From positions 58,219,850-58,283,849 of the forward strand of contig CM077645.1 of assembly GCA_039707465.1 (NCBI GenBank): a stretch of DNA of 64,000 nt, in the 5' to 3' direction. This document shows, one piece after another, positions 47,276 through 60,400 of the stretch. Source of the DNA: Rhabdophis nuchalis (lineage: Eukaryota > Chordata > Lepidosauria > Squamata > Natricidae). A program made the translations under genes and the position numbers. Every line of letters starts with the position of its first letter. Positions within the stretch are counted from its first letter, which is position 1. Below the pieces are notes generated by a model, which did not search any database, had not been told where the DNA came from, and saw nothing but the letters and a program-made list of their open reading frames with translations.

Positions 47276-49355
47276 TTGTTCAAAAGAACATTTAGAACTT
47301 ATAAAATAAAGCACTTCTTCACACAGCCCATAATAAACATAAGCTATTCTTATGTCTATAGAATCATTATATAATGATCAGTGAATGATCACTCAATGAT
47401 TAGTGAAAATAATTCAGCGCTCATCTAATCATCGATCTACATTATTAACATTAATAATGTCTTATATAGTGAAGCAAGGTAACAAATTGGATAAATTTAT
47501 TTAATATCAAGTGAAAGTCCTAATTCATAATTGTGCATTCAACAACAGAAGTTTTATTTCCAGCCAAAGAAAAGACCTTGGAATCTTTCCACTTTCAAGA
47601 ATAGTTTTACTTCAATAATTTTACTTTATGAGTATCGTAATTTTCAGATTATAATTTCTTGATTAAAAAATGAAGTTCGCCACTAAATCTACATACAAAC
47701 CGTCTATTTCTGTCAATAATATGCTTGTTTGATTCCTAACTTCCTTATTTAATTTTTAGCATGTTTTCTATCTGATGGTCAGAATTTTCTTTTTTTTTTT
47801 AAAGAACTCAAATATGAAGGATTCCTAGGTATCCCTTCATTTTATTGCACAACGAAGGTAAAAATAAAATACTGAAGTACTGCATCTGTTATAAAGTTAT
47901 TATGACAAAGCTCACACAGTGAGCATAAACCAATGCTATTGAAAATGATATTAATATACTTCCCTCCTGCAGAGGATATATTATTTTATAGTTCTGGTTT
48001 TCTCTATCTGCCCAGCCTGAGAGTACCAAAGAAAGAATTCTGCTTAGAGCTTTTATGTCTGTGTCTTATCCCACAGAGATATGGATAGAATTAAACATAT
48101 ATTCCTTAAACAACTTCTCCCCCCACCCAGTAATCTACTTTCTGGTTTCAAAATGTTAAAGCTGCATTTTGTGGTGTTGATTTTAATGATGCAAACTCCC
48201 ATTCAAGCTCATCAGCAGTCCCACAAGTTAAAGGCAGAGAAAATTGAGGCTTGGATGCAATCTTGCTTCTGTTTTATAGTACATTCCACTAGATCAATGG
48301 AGTGTAGAAATATTGATTGAGAAACCTTGCTAAGCTGAAAAGCAGTTGCAGCTGCCAAAACTGTCATCCAGAAGAGGGCTTATCAAACATTCCTCATTTT
48401 GTCATTTACTCTTTTGCCCTTATGCACAAGGACTCCCGCAGCAACCTCCCTGTGGGCTTTAATTATCCTACCTCCCATCTCATTTGAAAACCAAGCACTG
48501 ACAGTAGACCTTTCCTCTTCCTGTCTTAACTGATTTAAAAATCTATACTTTGTAAATGTGAAGAAAACAGGAACAAAAAAATGTCTGAAAAGAAATGAAC
48601 AATCAAATCCACAAAAGGCAAATCACCCCATTTCATTTTAGCTTGATTTTTCTTCAGAATACACATTTGGCAACTCTCCTCCCATCAAAACCCCACTATG
48701 TGAGATTTGGAAACCTCTAAAAGTAACAGAAAGAAAAATACTAACTTAACAGTACAAAGTAATTTTGATTTCCTTAAAGCTTTCAGGACTGAATTGTTCA
48801 TAAATAAGGTGACAGTGAACATTTCTAGAAGAAGCTACATAAATTATTAAAAGCTACAAATTTACTTAAGAAAATCTGAATTTTGCATTGCTGACTCTTT
48901 TTAATGCACGTTTGAAGAATGAATTAAGGTGATTCCAATTATTTCTAGAAGATCTTCAGTTCTCTAGGCTAACAGACAACTCCCTTTACAAAAACAGCTG
49001 ATTAAAGCTGATGAGGGGATGGGCATAGATCTAGAGACAGGACTCAAATCATATACTCATCATTTGAATAAAATCTTTGAGCAACATTGATCATGGGCTG
49101 TCATCCTTTCTAGTCTCTCCCATTCTTTGAATGAATGGAAATGAATTAAGATAATTTTCTTTAGTGGGAATTAACTCAATTCAGCATGAACCCTGAATGG
49201 CAAAATGGGATGATTTAGGATTTCTAAAATTCTAGTAATTCAAAGCAGGGACAAAAATCTATGATTTGTACTGTCTAATTCCTTGCCCTCAGAGGCCATG
49301 ACATTGCAACATAATTGAAGAAATTTTATTTCAACAAGTCTTCAATCCTAGTTTC
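47276..49355. other. Non-coding stretch
   Basis: No gene or clear repeat family recognised. Confidence 0.5.
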
Positions 49356-49357
49356 TG

Positions 49358-50318
49358 TATTTTTTGGATGCCGTATTCAAGAAGCACCTTTTTTCCTCTA
49401 AAAAGAGGCTGAAAATCTGGCTGCGCCTTATACATTGAATACAGCATTTTTGGCTTCCTGAAACCCCATTCCCTTCACCAAAATGGCCACACATACCTTT
49501 ATGGAGGCTTTCAGAGAACTCCTGGGGTCTGGGGAGTAGAGAAACAAGCAAAAAATGGGCCCCCAGGAGCACTCTATAAGCCTCCATAAGGCTATGCATG
49601 GATTTATTTATTTTTTACAAAAAAGGCCCATTTTCATGAAAAACGGGCCGTTTTGGGGAGGTTTGCAGAGTGCAAAAAGGTTTTTTTTTTAAAGGTCTTT
49701 AATTATTCCTCTACCTACTTTCCTACTTACCTACCTACTGTATTTCTTTCTCTCCCCCCCCCTCTATCTACCTACCTACCTATTCTCTCTCTCCCTCCCT
49801 ATCTACTGTATTTCTCTTTCCATCCCTCTATGTACTACCTACCTATTCTCTCTCTCCCTGCCTACCTACTGTATTTCTCTCTCTCTCTCTCTATCCCTCT
49901 ATCTAACTACCTATTATCTTGCCCTGCTTACCTACTGTATTTCTCTCTCTCTCTCTATCCCTCTACCTACCTACCTACTGTATTTCTTTCTTTCTCTATC
50001 TCTCTCCCTCTACCTACCTACCTACTCTCTCCCTCTCTCCCTGCCTACCTACCGTATTTCTCTCTCCCTGTCCCTCTCCCTATCTACCTACTACTCTCTC
50101 TCTCCTTGCCTACCTACCATATTTTTTTCTCTCTCTCTCTATCCCTCTATCTACCTACTTACCTACCTATTCTCTCTCCCTACCTACCTACTATATTTGT
50201 CTCTTTCTCCCTCTCTCTCTCCCTCTATTTACCTATGTACTTTTTTAAAAAATTGCCTCTTCAAAACCTTGGTGCGTCTTATACTTCGGTGCATCTTATA
50301 CTCCGAAAAATATGGTAA
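49358..50318. mobile_element. MITE-like element with pyrimidine array
   Basis: The ends are imperfect inverted repeats: ctgtattttttggatgccgt near 49356 and gtgcatcttatactccgaaa, then aatatggta, ending near 50318. This resembles a common squamate element whose ends read 'ccgtatttttcggagtataagacgcacc'. The left internal part (49405-49680) is unique element sequence. The right internal part (49710-50240) is a CTAC/CTCT-rich array. The superfamily was not determined. Long frames in the array are artefacts. Confidence 0.6.
49710..50240. repeat. Pyrimidine-rich CTAC/CTCT compound array
   Basis: Higher-order tandem arrangement of ctacctacctactgtatttc units alternating with (TC)n and ctctccctg blocks. 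Unit spacing is about 50-70 nt by eye. The strong strand asymmetry (almost no G) is striking. Confidence 0.9.
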
Positions 50319-50464
50319 ATGTTATTGGTACTTCTTTTCGGGAGTAGGGACCAGAGTGCTTGTTGTTTCCAAAGTTGTTAATGTGGGATAAACCACTCAT
50401 TATCTTTTTATTTATGTGGGCTATAAAATCTGAAAAATTACCAAACCAATTAAAACAATCTATT
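50319..50464. other. Short non-coding spacer
   Basis: No feature recognised. Confidence 0.5.
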
Positions 50465-50624
50465 CTCTAGATCAGGCATGTCCAAAGTCCGGCCCGCGGG
50501 CCATTTGCGGCCCGGGGGTCGGTTTAATATAGCCCTCCAACAGCCCTCCCTGCTCTGTGTAAATGTGGCCCTCCCTTTCTCCCTCTGTCTCTGGGGCTGT
50601 GTGGCTGGGAGACAGGTGGACGGA

Positions 50625-50978
50625 GGTTACGGACGCCTCCTCCCGCAGCGGGCGAGGGAGCAGGCGGGGTGAGCACCCAAGGCTACTGTCATCTTAAGCA
50701 CCACCGAGGCTGTCGCCCGGCAGGGGCGTCAGGCAGGAAAGCCGGTCGCGTCTCCATCGCGGCTCCCTCCGGCGGGCACCAAGCGGACGTTCTGGGGCCA
50801 CGCGTTCACCTCCCTCCCAGCTTCGCAGCCCCAGAACGTGCAGCGATGGAGGCGCGACCGACTTCCCTGCCTGATGCCCCTGCCGGGCGACAGCCTCGGT
50901 GGTGCTTAAGATGACGGTAGCCTTGGGTGCTCACCCCGCCTGCTCCCTCACCCGCTGCGGGAGGAGGCATCCGTAACC
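50625..50978. repeat. Large inverted repeat inside hAT MITE
   Basis: The left arm (from ggttacggacgcctcctccc at 50625) and the right arm (ending ggaggcatccgtaacc at 50978) are reverse complements along roughly 140-165 nt with scattered mismatches. The left arm has about 20 extra nt near 50765-50785. The loop is short (about 50800-50823). Similar residue strings appear on both strands for this reason and do not indicate genes. Confidence 0.88.
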
Positions 50979-51017
50979 TTCGGCATACCGGCCCTTCTGC
51001 TGCTTCCCGGGGTGGGG

Positions 51018-51620
51018 GAGGGGAGGAGAGGGGAGAGAGGGAGTGACTGACAGACACAGAGAGAGACAGAAGGGAGGGAGGGAAAGACAGAAAGACAGAC
51101 AGAGAAGAGAGAAAGAGAGGGAGGGAGAGAGACGGAGAGAGACACAGATAGAGAATGACACAGGGAGGGATTGAATCGGAGACAGACGGGGAAAGAGGAA
51201 GAGACAGACATACAGAGAGAGGGAGGGAGGGAGAGAATCAGAGAGAGTGACACACACAGAGACAGGGAGAGACAGAGAGAGGGAGGGAGAGACAGATAGA
51301 TAGAGACTGATCAAGTGAGTGAGAGACAGACAGACACACACACACACAAAGTGACAGAGAGAAAGAGAGAAAGAGAAAGAGAGAGAGAAAGAGAAAGAAA
51401 GAGAGAGAAAGAAAGAGACAGAAAGAGAGACAGAAAGAAAGAGAAAAAGAGAGAGAGAAAGAGAGAGAGAGAAATGGAGAGAGAGAGAGGAAGAGAGAGA
51501 GAGAGAGAGAAAGAAAGAGAGACAGAAAGAAAGAGAAAAAGAGAGAGAGAGAAAGAAAGAGAGAGAAAAAGAGCAAGAGAAATGGAGAGAGAGAGAGGAA
51601 GAAAGAGAGAAAGAGGTAGG
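51018..51620. repeat. Long GA-rich polypurine tract
   Basis: About 600 nt almost wholly of G and A on the plus strand, with interspersed CA units to about 51350. The composition could support triplex or mirror-repeat structures. The Ser/Leu/Phe-rich frames on the minus strand are artefacts. Confidence 0.95.
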
Positions 51621-51852
51621 TAAGTTTTTTTAAAATTTATTTTCAATACATTGTGAAAACTCAACTGTCAGTTGATCTTAATGTTATGAAATGAAAAGTA
51701 TGTCATTTGCAATTAACTTGGCATAAAATAATTTATTTGCATTTAATTGTAATGGTTCAAAGAATGTTCGGAAAAATGTTCGGCCCTCCACCATGTTCAC
51801 TTCATCCAATCTCGCCCTCTTTGAAAAAAGTTTGGACACCACTGCTCTAGAT

Positions 51853-53890
51853 CAACACATGGGCAGTAAGTCCAGCAGTGAAATAGGCTGCATGGTCTTT
51901 TCAAGAATTTAGGATGTTAGAAAAATAGAGCTGTAACTAGCCTGTACACTGCTTTTAAATGAGACAGTAAAGAGCAACATCTGTCTAGCTTTTAACACAA
52001 AGAATTTAGCACCACATAAACTATTTTCCCAATGCAAAAAGAATTAGCCTTCCATATTATTCCATATCATTCTTCCAATGCAACATATTGCCATGTGTCT
52101 CTGGATTTGCAAACCCCTCATTGTCACTTGTTCATATTTTGTTTTCATTGCATATTTTTTGCATAATTGGAATTATTTCTCACATGATGAAGCAGTATTT
52201 TCTTTCTGTTTTTCATTGTACAGCAGTGAAACCTGAGTTCCCAAGAAGATATTCAAACAGTGACTTTATAGAAATAAATCCATTTGCGAATTATAAAGCT
52301 GTGATGAGTAACAAATCTGGGCTTTCTGTTTTCACTGATGACATGGGAAAAGATAGTTACCATTTTCCAACACAATGCCTCATTTTCTCAATAATAATTC
52401 TCAGGCTTCTATGATAATCCTAAATTAATGACAGCTATTTGGGGTCTTTTGTTTGTTGCTTAATGAAATTGTATCTGCCCAGAGAAATTTGGCTTTCAGT
52501 TTCAAATGAGAATAACAACTTTTCAAAAACCAGTAGAAAAGTGTTGTTGTATCAAGTCCACATAGAAATGCAGATGAAATCTGAAACTTTAGGACTTAAA
52601 AGTATAGTTTCTAATCTATTTACTAATATTAAAAAAATGAACATAATTGCAAATAGAATGGCTTTCAATGAATGAATTGCAAATTGCACATATTGTATGT
52701 TTGATTGGATTAAGCTATCTTCAAGCGGAGCATACAAAAACTGTATATGAAAAGGCTATATATTGGAAGTGTTTGCACAGAGGAAATATGTAGAAAAATA
52801 AGTTCAAATGATAGCAACTGGGCATATGGGAAATTACATATTCATGAATATAGTCAGTACCAACCTAAATTGGATTACCATTTACAGTATATACATATGC
52901 TTATTTGTGTATCAAATGTCCGGTGATTATTTCTAACCATTCACACTTTAAAATATTTGATAACAAAATGAGGGAAAATATCTTTGACACTACAGCCGTG
53001 GCTAATCACACCGGACAAAACTATACTAGATGGCTAATTAACCGACTGGAGACAAAATTGCTTCCAAGCAGGAATCTGCAAAATAGCCACAATTCACACA
53101 GCAAGATGCAGAAGTGTTACAATTTGTCTCATTATGAAGTGGAAATGATTTGTATCATTGAGTTGATGGGTTCTGCCTCAATCAGGTGCTTTGTATCACC
53201 TAGCAGACTCAATCAATGCTTTCAGTACCTCACAAGCCCTTCAACCTGAACTGATAGCTGCAGTTATTTTGCTGTGTTTTTTGAAGTAAGGACATATGGC
53301 TCTTCAGCAAATATTTCCTTCAGCAAAGCAAAAGGCCCTTATAAACCACATAGTTGATTTCCTGTATTTGTTTTCTGTAAACAATAAGAAGACGAGAGCT
53401 AAAGGTTTCCCAATATATGATATTTATACCCATCTGATTTTGTTACAGTGTTCTCTTGTCCATGTAATGGAGAAAACAATATTATGTTGCACTACAAGGC
53501 CCTATTAATTTCCAAATGAATTGTAGCAAACAATGAAACACTGCCCAAAAAAATTATTTCAGAATTAATTTGTGCATTACCAGTACACTACACTACACCA
53601 GTGTGTGTAGTTTTCCACTGCTATGATTCTTGCCACAACCAACTTTTTCCCACTCACTGCTGAATATAAGCTATATAATGATTTTGTTATTTCATTAGGC
53701 TCGATTTATACTGATAAAGTAGAATTCAATGCTTAGTTTTAGCATAAAGGCCCAATAACTTTTACTTGGCATGGACAAGGATAACGGTAGGTGCCAAATT
53801 TTGTGATCTCCCATTAATCAAGTTGAGGGAACACTTGTTAGCTTTTTCAGAGTTTAGTGTTTTGCAGAGTTCAGGAACACAACTCTAAGA
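51853..53890. other. Non-coding stretch
   Basis: No gene or clear repeat family recognised in about 2 kb of AT-rich sequence. Confidence 0.5.
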
Positions 53891-53897
53891 AATAAAT

Positions 53898-54296
53898 TCA
53901 AGTAGTCCTTGACTTACGACCACATTTTAGACCAACATTTCCATTTCTAAGCAAGTCAGTTAAATAATTTTGCCACATTTTACAAACTCTCTTGCCACAA
54001 TAGTTAAGTGAATCCCTGCAGTTGCTAAGTTAGCAATTAAGTTAAGTGAGTTAAGTGAATCTGACTTCCCCCTTGACTTTGCTTGCCAGAAATTGCAAAA
54101 AGTGATCACATGATCCTGGGACACTGCAATCATAAATACATGCCACTTATCAAGCAATCGAATTTTGATTACCTAACCATGTGAATGCTGCAGTGGTTGT
54201 AAACGCAAAAAATCATCATAAGACACTTTTTTTCAGTGCCATTGTAACTTCAAAAGTTCACTAAATGAATGGCTGTAAGTCGAGGACTATCTGTAC
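53898..54296. mobile_element. TIR element (MITE) of about 0.4 kb
   Basis: The ends are inverted repeats: agtagtccttgacttacgac on the left and gtaagtcgaggactatct on the right (54274-54291). The interior repeats gttaagtga-type units on both sides and looks partly palindromic. No coding potential. The superfamily was not determined and no clear target duplication was found. Confidence 0.75.
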
Positions 54297-54299
54297 CAC

Positions 54300-55810
54300 A
54301 AATTACATTTAAGTTCATAACTATTAAGTCCATGCATATGCAATTTTCCCTGATTTAAAATATCTTCTTTAATAACAAACTTGCAATTGTATGAGTCAAA
54401 TAAATAAAACACAGAGACCAGCTGCATAAATCCCTCATTTCAAATACATTTCAAAACAGGCTGAAGTAAATTGTCCTAAGACATTCAAACAATTTGTGTT
54501 ATCCAACTGGCACTTGAATGCTGATGGGATTACAATTTGGAATTTATTGATGGCCTTATTCTGCCATTCTATAACTATAAGTTAAATCTTGAACCCGCTT
54601 GAACTTATTTGTGCAAAGGTGTGAATATAATTATATTTATAGAGATGGAGTATGCATAGCAACATTTAAGTAATGAGTTATCTTGCCTGATGGCGGGCTA
54701 CCATTTAAATAAATGCTTAGATATGACTCTTATTGAAATACAGTTTCCTCAAATCAAAAAAGGTTACCAGCTCTACTACTACACATTTACCAGGAAGTTA
54801 GATTGATTTTATTAAAGCCTAAAAGAAACATAAATATATTTCACTTTATTTGAAAATCTCTAGCATCCCTGTCGTTTACCAGTTTCTTCTGTAGCCATGA
54901 AATGGAGCTATCATTGCTTTTTCTACCTGCCTCATACATGGTAACAAGGGAATGAATTATTTACAGCATGCAACACTTTGAAGATGAAATTGTTACATAG
55001 ATGCCAAGAAGATTTATCATCATGGCTCTGTAGGGAGGGAAATCATGTCTTTGAACACTGCCATAGCTGATCAGAACAGACTTTAAAAGAAAACAACAGA
55101 ACGGATATGAGACAGAAAGTACGAAAAGACAAAATACAAAGTTTGAATAATTAAAACAGGCGATGGTGCATATGAACTTATTTCTCCCAAAAGCTCATAC
55201 AGGGTGAAAAATCCTAAATTAAGCTTTAAATAAAATATAGGCTTGAAAATGAAGCCATCTGAAAGAACAATTCTGAAATTCAAGTTCCGTTCAGGTACTC
55301 TGCCAACATATAACCATCAAAGAAAATTACATGGGCTCAATTCGAACTTTTCTTTAATTTGCAATGAAACATATGGTAAGCATATTTGAAGCCTGATATT
55401 ATTAATGGCCGCACACAAAGTATGTGGTAGTCTTTTCTACATTGAAGATGAACAGGATAAATAGATTCATCAATACTACAGCCAATATGCACAGAGATTA
55501 TTCCATTTAGGCATAGCTGGACAATGTTTTTTGTACCTGTGTGTACTTTTAGCCTCTCGGTGACATATCCAAGGTTACATACTTACAAATGGCTCAGGAC
55601 AGACAAGAAAATGAGAGAGAAAAGGACAAAAACCAGTTAAGAACCTGAATTATGTTATAATTAAATTCTTAATGTGAGTTATCAGTACCAAGACATGAAA
55701 AATGCATAAAGACTCTGAATAAAGTGCTGGGAAAGCAGGTATTTTTCTATGGAAATAGTACAGTATTCCTGTAGCAACCCAAGTCAAGCATATACATCAG
55801 CTGAATGAAA
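54300..55810. other. Non-coding stretch
   Basis: No gene or clear repeat family recognised. Confidence 0.5.
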
Positions 55811-55814
55811 GCAA

Positions 55815-55815
<1 letters not shown>

Positions 55816-55880
<65 letters not shown>
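55816..55880. repeat. (AAT)n microsatellite
   Basis: An uninterrupted AAT array of about 65 nt. No L2 3' end adjoins it, unlike the arrays at 1949 and 41510. Confidence 0.95.
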
Positions 55881-55881
<1 letters not shown>

Positions 55882-56024
55882 GAATATTTTGTAATAATCA
55901 AAGATTTGAAGTGATTTGGAATTTGGAATGATCTGATACACAATTAGCAGAGTTTATAGGGCAAGGGGTGACTGAATGAAATGAGAACCAACTCTTTTCA
56001 ATATATACTGCAATGTTATACAGA

Positions 56025-56118
56025 TATTCCTGCCCACGCAGGGGGTTGGACTAGAAGACCTACAAGGTCCCTTCCAACTCTGCTGTTGTATTGTATTGTA
56101 TTGTATTGTATTATATTA
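56025..56118 (+). mobile_element. CR1 LINE 3' terminal fragment
   Basis: The sequence gcagggggttggactagaag, then acctacaaggtcccttccaa, is the CR1 3' terminus, followed by a (TTGTA)n tail at about 56083-56115. Less than 100 bp is present. Confidence 0.85.
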
Positions 56119-56337
56119 AAGGGTCATTTTTGCCTGGCATAGCCAGATATATTACTTTAGGGAGGGGGAGGAACAGAACAATAAAATTGAGTGCTTGGAA
56201 GAACAAAACAAAAACAAAAAACAGACTGACTATATTTTAGGTATCAATATTAGTTTGCAATGGACATAACTCTGTTTTCTTCCAACTAGCAGGGTGGATT
56301 TTCTTGCTTGATGCTGCAAATCTTCAGTAGTGGTTGC

Positions 56338-56635
56338 TTTTGTCTATGGAGATTCTCAGTCATCCAGGTCATGGTTGTTCCAAAGGTGCTTTTTCAAGAG
56401 ACAACTGGACTTTTCGCTTGTCATCCAAGAAGTTTCTTCAGCTCTGACTGAATGGTGGGGAATGGAAGGATTTATACTCTGGAAATCCATTCATTTTCCC
56501 GCATCATTCGAAGGGTGTTAATCCCCAAGTTTATCACTAAATGTCTATGGAGATTCTCAGTTATTCAGGTCATGGTTGTCCCCAAAGTGCTTTTCCAAAG
56601 GCAACTGGGCTTTATTGCTTAGACATCTTGTTAGA
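56338..56635 (-). mobile_element. Tandem Penelope-like 3' fragments (tentative family)
   Basis: Two minus-oriented partial copies lie in tandem: about 56342-56470 and 56543-56630. Each begins tatggagattctcagt on the plus strand and continues through caggtcatggttgt and a gtgctttt block. The duplicated arrangement is directly visible. Penelope-like elements often insert as partial tandem copies, which supports the family guess. Confidence 0.5.
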
Positions 56636-56794
56636 TCATGGACATAACACCTACCAATTATCATGATGCAAAATTGATCCCATCAGTAATATGTTTATAT
56701 TGCTACAGTTATTTTTTTCCTTAATTAGAATCCACACTATACTGCTTTAACTGAATGTGGAATGTGGAAATTCAGCTACAGTACCAATGGTATA

Positions 56795-57032
56795 ACAATA
56801 GCAGTAGTATTTAGGCTTATATACAATTCCATAGCACATTAGTGCACCATCTGAGCAATTTACAATGTAGCATTATTAGCACATTGCCTCCAACAATCTG
56901 GTTCCTCTTTTCACCAACTTCAGAAGAGTGAAGGTGGAGTCAACCTTGAGCCCCAATGAAGGATCGAACGCCAGGCTGTGGGCAGAGTTTGCCTGCAATA
57001 CTGCATTTTAACCACTGCACCACCAATGTAGT
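56795..57032 (-). mobile_element. tRNA/MIR-like SINE
   Basis: Same family as 47030-47275. Plus-strand landmarks are aatagcagtagtatttaggc (tail), tctggttcctcttttcacca, gagtcaaccttgagcccc, aggatcgaacgccaggctgt and taaccactgcaccacc (head). It is moderately diverged. Confidence 0.83.
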
Positions 57033-57221
57033 CTGTCTTTAGAGAGAAATCCCACCATATATTCCATATTCAGTTTTACCAGTTCATTTCCAGGTCAGAC
57101 AAAAGTATTGACATACATTTCCTACAGCTTGATGCTTATATACAGTACCTGTTATTTATAGTTCTTTTCCCTTCACTGGCTACTAAATATGATAAGATTT
57201 CAGAATGGCTTGTCACTATGC

Positions 57222-57465
57222 CAATAATAATAATAATAATAATAATAATAAAGCTGAATTTATTAACCGCTCCCTCTCCCCACAGGGACTCGGGGCGGTG
57301 CACAGGGAGAATAAAAACCATAAATATACAAAAATACATACAATTTAAAACAGATTAAACAAACTCCTGTGCTAAAATCCCATTAACTAAAAATCCCCAC
57401 TCAATATACATAAACAATTAAAAAACCCATAGAGAGAGAGACTACCCAATGCTAACCACAGAACG
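57222..57465 (-). mobile_element. L2 3' end with (AAT)n tail
   Basis: The plus strand shows an AAT array (57224-57250), then accgctccctctccccacag, ggactcggggcggtgcacag and aaaatcccattaac, the reverse complement of an L2 3' UTR. It ends before any coding part, so it is strongly 5'-truncated. Confidence 0.85.
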
Positions 57466-60400
57466 TGGTCTATAGAAGCTCTAAAAATATGAGTTTGTTA
57501 CAATAGTTCCTTCTACTCCTTATATCATGTAGTCATATAAAAAGATGTGTATATATGTTACAAAATATTTTTAAATCACTTCCGTAGAAGCAGGATGAAA
57601 CCTTTTGTTAATTAAAGATCTATGAAAATATTGGGGATAGATACTCTCAGTTTAGAGACAACCAGGTGTGTTCTAACTGATTGATGTCTACTAGATTCAG
57701 AGAAGTACAGCTATTTCAAAATTTTATGAATATGGCCCTAAAACCAAAAAAAAGAGATAACTGAAAAGTAACATGCATGCTTTATGGAAAGATGGTAAAT
57801 GAATGGCTGGTGGTCAGGAAAGAGTCAATTTTGCCAAAATGGGTTTAAGTATTGCCATTATTAGCATGAAAAGACATTACTGAGATTCGAAAAGTTACCT
57901 CTGCTGCTTCTTATTTCTTTTCAGACCTGAACATTTTAGGACTAGAAAAGGAAAGTAGCAGCAAATACTCAGTATATATTAAGCCTTCATTTCAAGAATA
58001 TGCAATAGCACCTGAATCATTTTTTGGTTTGAATTAGAAGATGAAATGTGTGATACTGGAGATTCAGGTCTCTGTGAAACATTAACGGTGCCTTGTTTGT
58101 CATAATTATCAATAAAGATTAATAAAAAAGTGATTATAGTCAAGTTTGTTTCTCTGTCCTCCCAACAGATCTCATTAGATTGAGTCATTCTCAAATAGTT
58201 TAAGAAATGCTATAAATATAATGACAGCAGGGACAGGAAAATGATAGTGTTCAAATATTAATGACAAGATGAGTTTATTTTTTATACCATAAGTCTAGCT
58301 GCATATCAACCCCAATCTGCTACGGCTGTTTTTCATGAATGATACAGAACACATAAAGTATTCTTGAGGACTTTCTCCTACATCTAATTAATGTGTACTG
58401 CAATTAAAGCTAATTGAGACCTCATAACTAAACAGAACTATTCACTCACCAATGAAAAGATAGGAAAAAGGAAGTGTGACAGCAGCACATCAAATGTGAC
58501 CTTGGATAATGTACTATTGTGGGAACTCTCTCCAAAGTGTTATCCTGCATAGAAAATACTGTATTTATAGCATCATAAAAACTTATACTAACACCACTGA
58601 ACTCTTTTAAATGAGAGACAATCAAGACAGTCCATACCGCACACATGCAAACAAAGGATGATCAAGGAAATGAAATATATGATGTTGCAAGATCATAATC
58701 CATGCCCACAAAAAATTCTGCTGATGAATTAGCTAGTTTACACATTGTGCTCTATTTTATTTAGTTTAATGTGTTGAATAGATCCAGAACTGTAAGCTGT
58801 AAATCAGAAGTTTGCTTACTTCAATGTGCTATTTCAGTCAATTGTGGGGTATTCAATAAACCGTGGTTAAGAAAACCATGCCTTAGAATGCTGTGTGGAA
58901 CTAATGAATTAAAGATTCTACTTTTCATGTAACTCTTGTAATTGGGCTATAACTGTCCTGCTTATCACTGATCTGAAGCAAATAGGTGTACTTCCCAATC
59001 CACAGAAAAAGTACTTCATGCTGCTAGATATGTACAGTCAGTGTAAAAATGAACAAAGTTTAAGCTATAAAAATCATCTCTGCAGCTGAATTAAAAACCA
59101 GCTTTGGAAAACAGCTGAACATCCTATCCCCTTCTGTACCAGTTATAAATAAATATAAAATAAGCCCTTAGTAATAAATATGGGTAATAGGAATATGTGT
59201 TTGCTTAGTAACAGGCAAATTGCTCTGGAGTTTCTTGCAGCACTGAGTACCATAAACAGATTTTATGTTAGGAGAACGGAGTCCAATTTCACAGGACAAA
59301 ACCCTATGCACACTTTCTGAATGTTGAGAAAAAGCAGATTTCCCATCTATTATTCATTCCACCCTACCCACCATGATTGGTGCAGCTCATGCAGATGTCA
59401 ATTGTTACTTTCTTTTTATTTCCGTTTCTTTTTTTAAACTTACTGAGAGAAGAAAACCTTCCAATTTCTGCATGAATGATCAGACATTTGTTTCCTCAGG
59501 AGCAGCCAAGCCAATTTCTTCTACTTTGATTCCTCAACACTTCATATTCAAAACCTTTCATTTTGCTCTTTTGTTTAATTGATCTCTCTGAGGGTGGGCA
59601 ACTTTCCCATTAGCAGGACTTTATGCCAATGCCTAACGCCTGATTTTCCATCCTCCTTTTAATGGCTGCACTCATGGTACAGCATATAACCCTTGTTCAA
59701 GCTCTTGAATTTTCCCCTCTTCTGTTTCTTTTTATAATTTTCATTTGTTTTTATCCTTCCTCCAACTAATACTCATTAGTGAGAGAAGGGTGGAAAAACT
59801 GTTTGGTAGAAGTAAATGTATGTCCATTTTTGTCTAGATAGAAGCCATTTGCTTAATTGTTTAAGTAATATTAGTTAAGAGGATCGGATGCAGCTATTGC
59901 TAAGAAAGATAATAATATTAATTAGCTTCACATATAACCCAAATTACATTAGCTAAATTCACACATATTTAATCCATAATCTGGTTCATCTGATTTGTGA
60001 TGCTTACATAATGTCAGTTAAATTACAACTGTGCAGACCATGATCTGCATGTTATATTTAAACACAAATGTTTTTTACGGATCTAGGTTACCGAGTCCCA
60101 AAAGTTCATGAAAACATATCCAGGAGTTTGTCAAGTCCAGTTAATCACAGGATGGCAGAAAGATCACTTGCCTAGATCGCTTTGCTCCCATCCAGTGGTT
60201 GTCTAGATCTGGTAGCCGTAGCTTATTTCTCAATTTTTTTTCTGAAATTATCCAATATTTTCTCCAGTCTTACTGTGCTCTATTAAGAATCCAGAATACA
60301 ACATCCAATAACCAAGTATAATACTGGCCAATGACTTTTATATCATATGAAATCTTCACCTGACTCATTTCTCTGTGACATGCAGTTGGCAGCGTCAGAA

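Larger units (their letters stand above)
50473..51844 (+). mobile_element. hAT MITE, 1.37 kb, with 8-bp target duplication
   Basis: Ends are inverted repeats: caggcatgtccaaa on the left and tttggacaccactg on the right. The exact 8-bp duplication ctctagat flanks it (50465-50472 and 51845-51852). Inside lie a GC-rich left part with a large palindrome (50625-50978), a long purine-rich tract (about 51018-51620) and an AT-rich right part. No transposase is encoded, so it is nonautonomous. Confidence 0.92.

Noticed and set aside
49653..50318. 221-residue frame rich in Ser, Leu, Tyr and Pro
   Set aside because: It is a translation of the pyrimidine array and has no domain.
51238..51664. Ser/Leu/Phe-rich and Arg/Glu-rich frames
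   Set aside because: They are translations of the GA-rich tract on both strands.
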